Origin: Methanocellales archaeon
GTDB taxonomy: Archaea > Halobacteriota > UBA148
Length of the DNA stretch: 5,355 bases
Reading direction: 5' to 3'
Assembly (NCBI GenBank): GCA_013415795.1
Contig: JAAEEL010000081.1
Location: 1-5,355 of the forward strand
Below, piece after piece: positions 4,453-5,355 of this stretch. The notes under the pieces are model-generated. The model was given only the letters and a program-made list of their open reading frames with translations. It searched no databases and was not told the DNA's origin. Every line of letters starts with the position of its first letter. The first letter of the stretch is position 1. Both the position numbers and the translations under genes were made by a program.

Positions 4453-5355
4453 ATTAACACCTCTCGCACCGGATCTAGGATCTCATTTATGTATTCTATT
4501 GCAGCATTCTTCAGGTCTAATGGATGTAATGTGCCGGAAATGAAATCCTTCTCCAGAGAATCATAGGACATATAATATAAGTCCCTTCCAAACTTATCTG
4601 GCCGTTTGATTGTGACCTCAGAGAACCTAGGAAAGATGTGATATCTAAACAAGTGCAATATGGGATTATCTTCTACTTGCATTGGACAAAAAGCATCACT
4701 GATCTTTTGTTTGACTTGATCATCGGAGTCGTCAACTGAAATGTAATTCTCCTTTGATGAACTCATCTTTGACCCATCCAGTCCAACTAAAATAGGTGTA
4801 TGTATACATATCGGTGCTCTTAACCCAAGTTTTGGCATTACGTCTCTGGCGAGCATATGAATCTTGCGTTGATCCATGCCGCCTACTGCAACATCTATCT
4901 CAAGCTCCGTCATATCTGCCACCTGCAATATGGGGTATATCACGTTAGATGTTTTCATGTTTTCTGGATCCCGAGCTATCATTTTCATGCTCCTTATGGC
5001 CCTTTTTTCCGTTATATGACTCATTAGCCTATGGCTCAGCATCTGGTACTCAGGAGTCATTTGAAAGCCATCTTTGTTGGAGAAATCATATCCGTCTGAG
5101 CCGCCGAGCACAAAAGTAGTCTTATCTGGGTCGAGCCCCATCGCAACGAACACCTCTTTATTCTCCTTTGCCATTCCCCTGATCTCTTCAAGTTCTCCTT
5201 TTTCGTTCAAATATGCGTGCAGATCTGCCAAAAGCACTATGATTTTAAATCCAGCATTTTGAAGGTCCAGTAGTTTGTTTATTGTGAGAACATGCCCCAT
5301 GTGTATTTTTCCAGAAGGCTCATATCCGACATATGCAGTTAGACGTTTATTGGAC
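4449..5355 (-). CDS. tyrS: Tyrosyl-tRNA synthetase, archaeal type, N-terminus outside window
   Basis: This class I aminoacyl-tRNA synthetase charges tRNA-Tyr with tyrosine using ATP. The frame is open to the right edge, and 301 residues are visible. They begin with SNKRLTAYVGYEPSGKIHMG, so the internal Met at 5300 is not the start. The HIGH-type motif is HMGH at visible residues 18-21 and KMSSS is at 196-200. The tyrosine pocket of the Methanocaldococcus enzyme (its Tyr32, Glu36, Tyr151, Gln155, Asp158, Gln173) is matched by visible Tyr8, Glu12, Tyr140, Gln144, Asp147 and Gln162. This separates it from TrpRS. The C-terminus (HPLDLKNAAIEYINEILDPV) is the short archaeal/eukaryotic form, without the S4-like domain of bacterial TyrRS. 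By comparison about 25-35 N-terminal residues are missing. It is the first visible gene of the translation cluster, and its TGA overlaps the aIF1A TTG by 4 nt. The promoter lies outside the window. Confidence 0.96.
   Translation of the reverse strand, partial: SNKRLTAYVGYEPSGKIHMGHVLTINKLLDLQNAGFKIIVLLADLHAYLNEKGELEEIRGMAKENKEVFVAMGLDPDKTTFVLGGSDGYDFSNKDGFQMTPEYQMLSHRLMSHITEKRAIRSMKMIARDPENMKTSNVIYPILQVADMTELEIDVAVGGMDQRKIHMLARDVMPKLGLRAPICIHTPILVGLDGSKMSSSKENYISVDDSDDQVKQKISDAFCPMQVEDNPILHLFRYHIFPRFSEVTIKRPDKFGRDLYYMSYDSLEKDFISGTLHPLDLKNAAIEYINEILDPVREVLI
4458..4463 (-). promoter_or_regulatory. GAGGTG ribosome binding site for the TTG start of aIF1A
   Basis: GAGGTG on the minus strand ends 5 nt before the TTG at 4452. 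It lies inside the last codons of tyrS. It is a strong SD match and is the main reason to accept a TTG start. Confidence 0.7.

Noticed and set aside
3854..5262. Plus-strand open frames across rio1, aIF1A and tyrS
   Set aside because: All overlap well-identified genes on the minus strand and show no family features or ribosome binding sites.
1..5355. CRISPR array, insertion sequence, integrase site or defence system
   Set aside because: No repeated units, terminal inverted repeats, transposase fragments or defence-gene motifs were seen on either strand.

Overview
The window is archaeal chromosomal DNA, most likely from a euryarchaeote. The right half carries genes known only in archaeal form: a short archaeal/eukaryotic-type tyrosyl-tRNA synthetase, initiation factor aIF1A, the atypical kinase Rio1 and a two-KH Dim2/Pno1 homologue. 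A DUF1614-type membrane protein follows. The sequence is moderately AT-rich and the lineage cannot be fixed further by eye. Ribosome binding sites are a mix: several genes have strong GGTGAT or GAGGTG sites, while the HAD gene has none and looks leaderless.

Layout from left to right. (1) Positions 1-508, minus strand: the N-terminal 169 residues of a multi-pass membrane protein of unknown function, cut by the window edge. (2) About 537-1089, plus strand: a decayed ABC-2 type (DrrB-like) permease. Its N-terminal half is missing, it has an in-frame stop, and it has three frame changes that all fall in runs of T. (3) 1090-1255: a non-coding gap with a T-tract after the dead gene and a probable promoter for the next gene. 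(4) 1256-1975, plus: a complete HAD-superfamily hydrolase with a haloacid-dehalogenase-like nucleophile motif. (5) 1976-2112: a convergent gap with no gene that I can support. (6) 2113-2805, minus: a DUF1614-like membrane protein. (7) 2880-5355, minus: four tightly overlapping genes read right to left, tyrS (5' end outside the window), aIF1A, rio1 and the KH protein.

The right-hand cluster is a translation module. TyrRS charges tRNA-Tyr, aIF1A acts at the decoding site during initiation, and Rio1 and Dim2/Pno1 act on the late pre-30S particle in small-subunit maturation. Stop and start codons overlap by 4 nt at two junctions. At the third, the rio1 stop codon lies inside the Shine-Dalgarno sequence of the KH gene. 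This points to one polycistronic mRNA with coupled translation.

The left half looks like an accessory or rearranged segment, with a membrane protein of unknown role, a transporter remnant and a stand-alone hydrolase. I found no CRISPR array, insertion sequence, tRNA, rRNA or new multi-gene system. The most notable items are the transporter pseudogene with its T-run lesions and the start-codon and SD architecture of the translation cluster.
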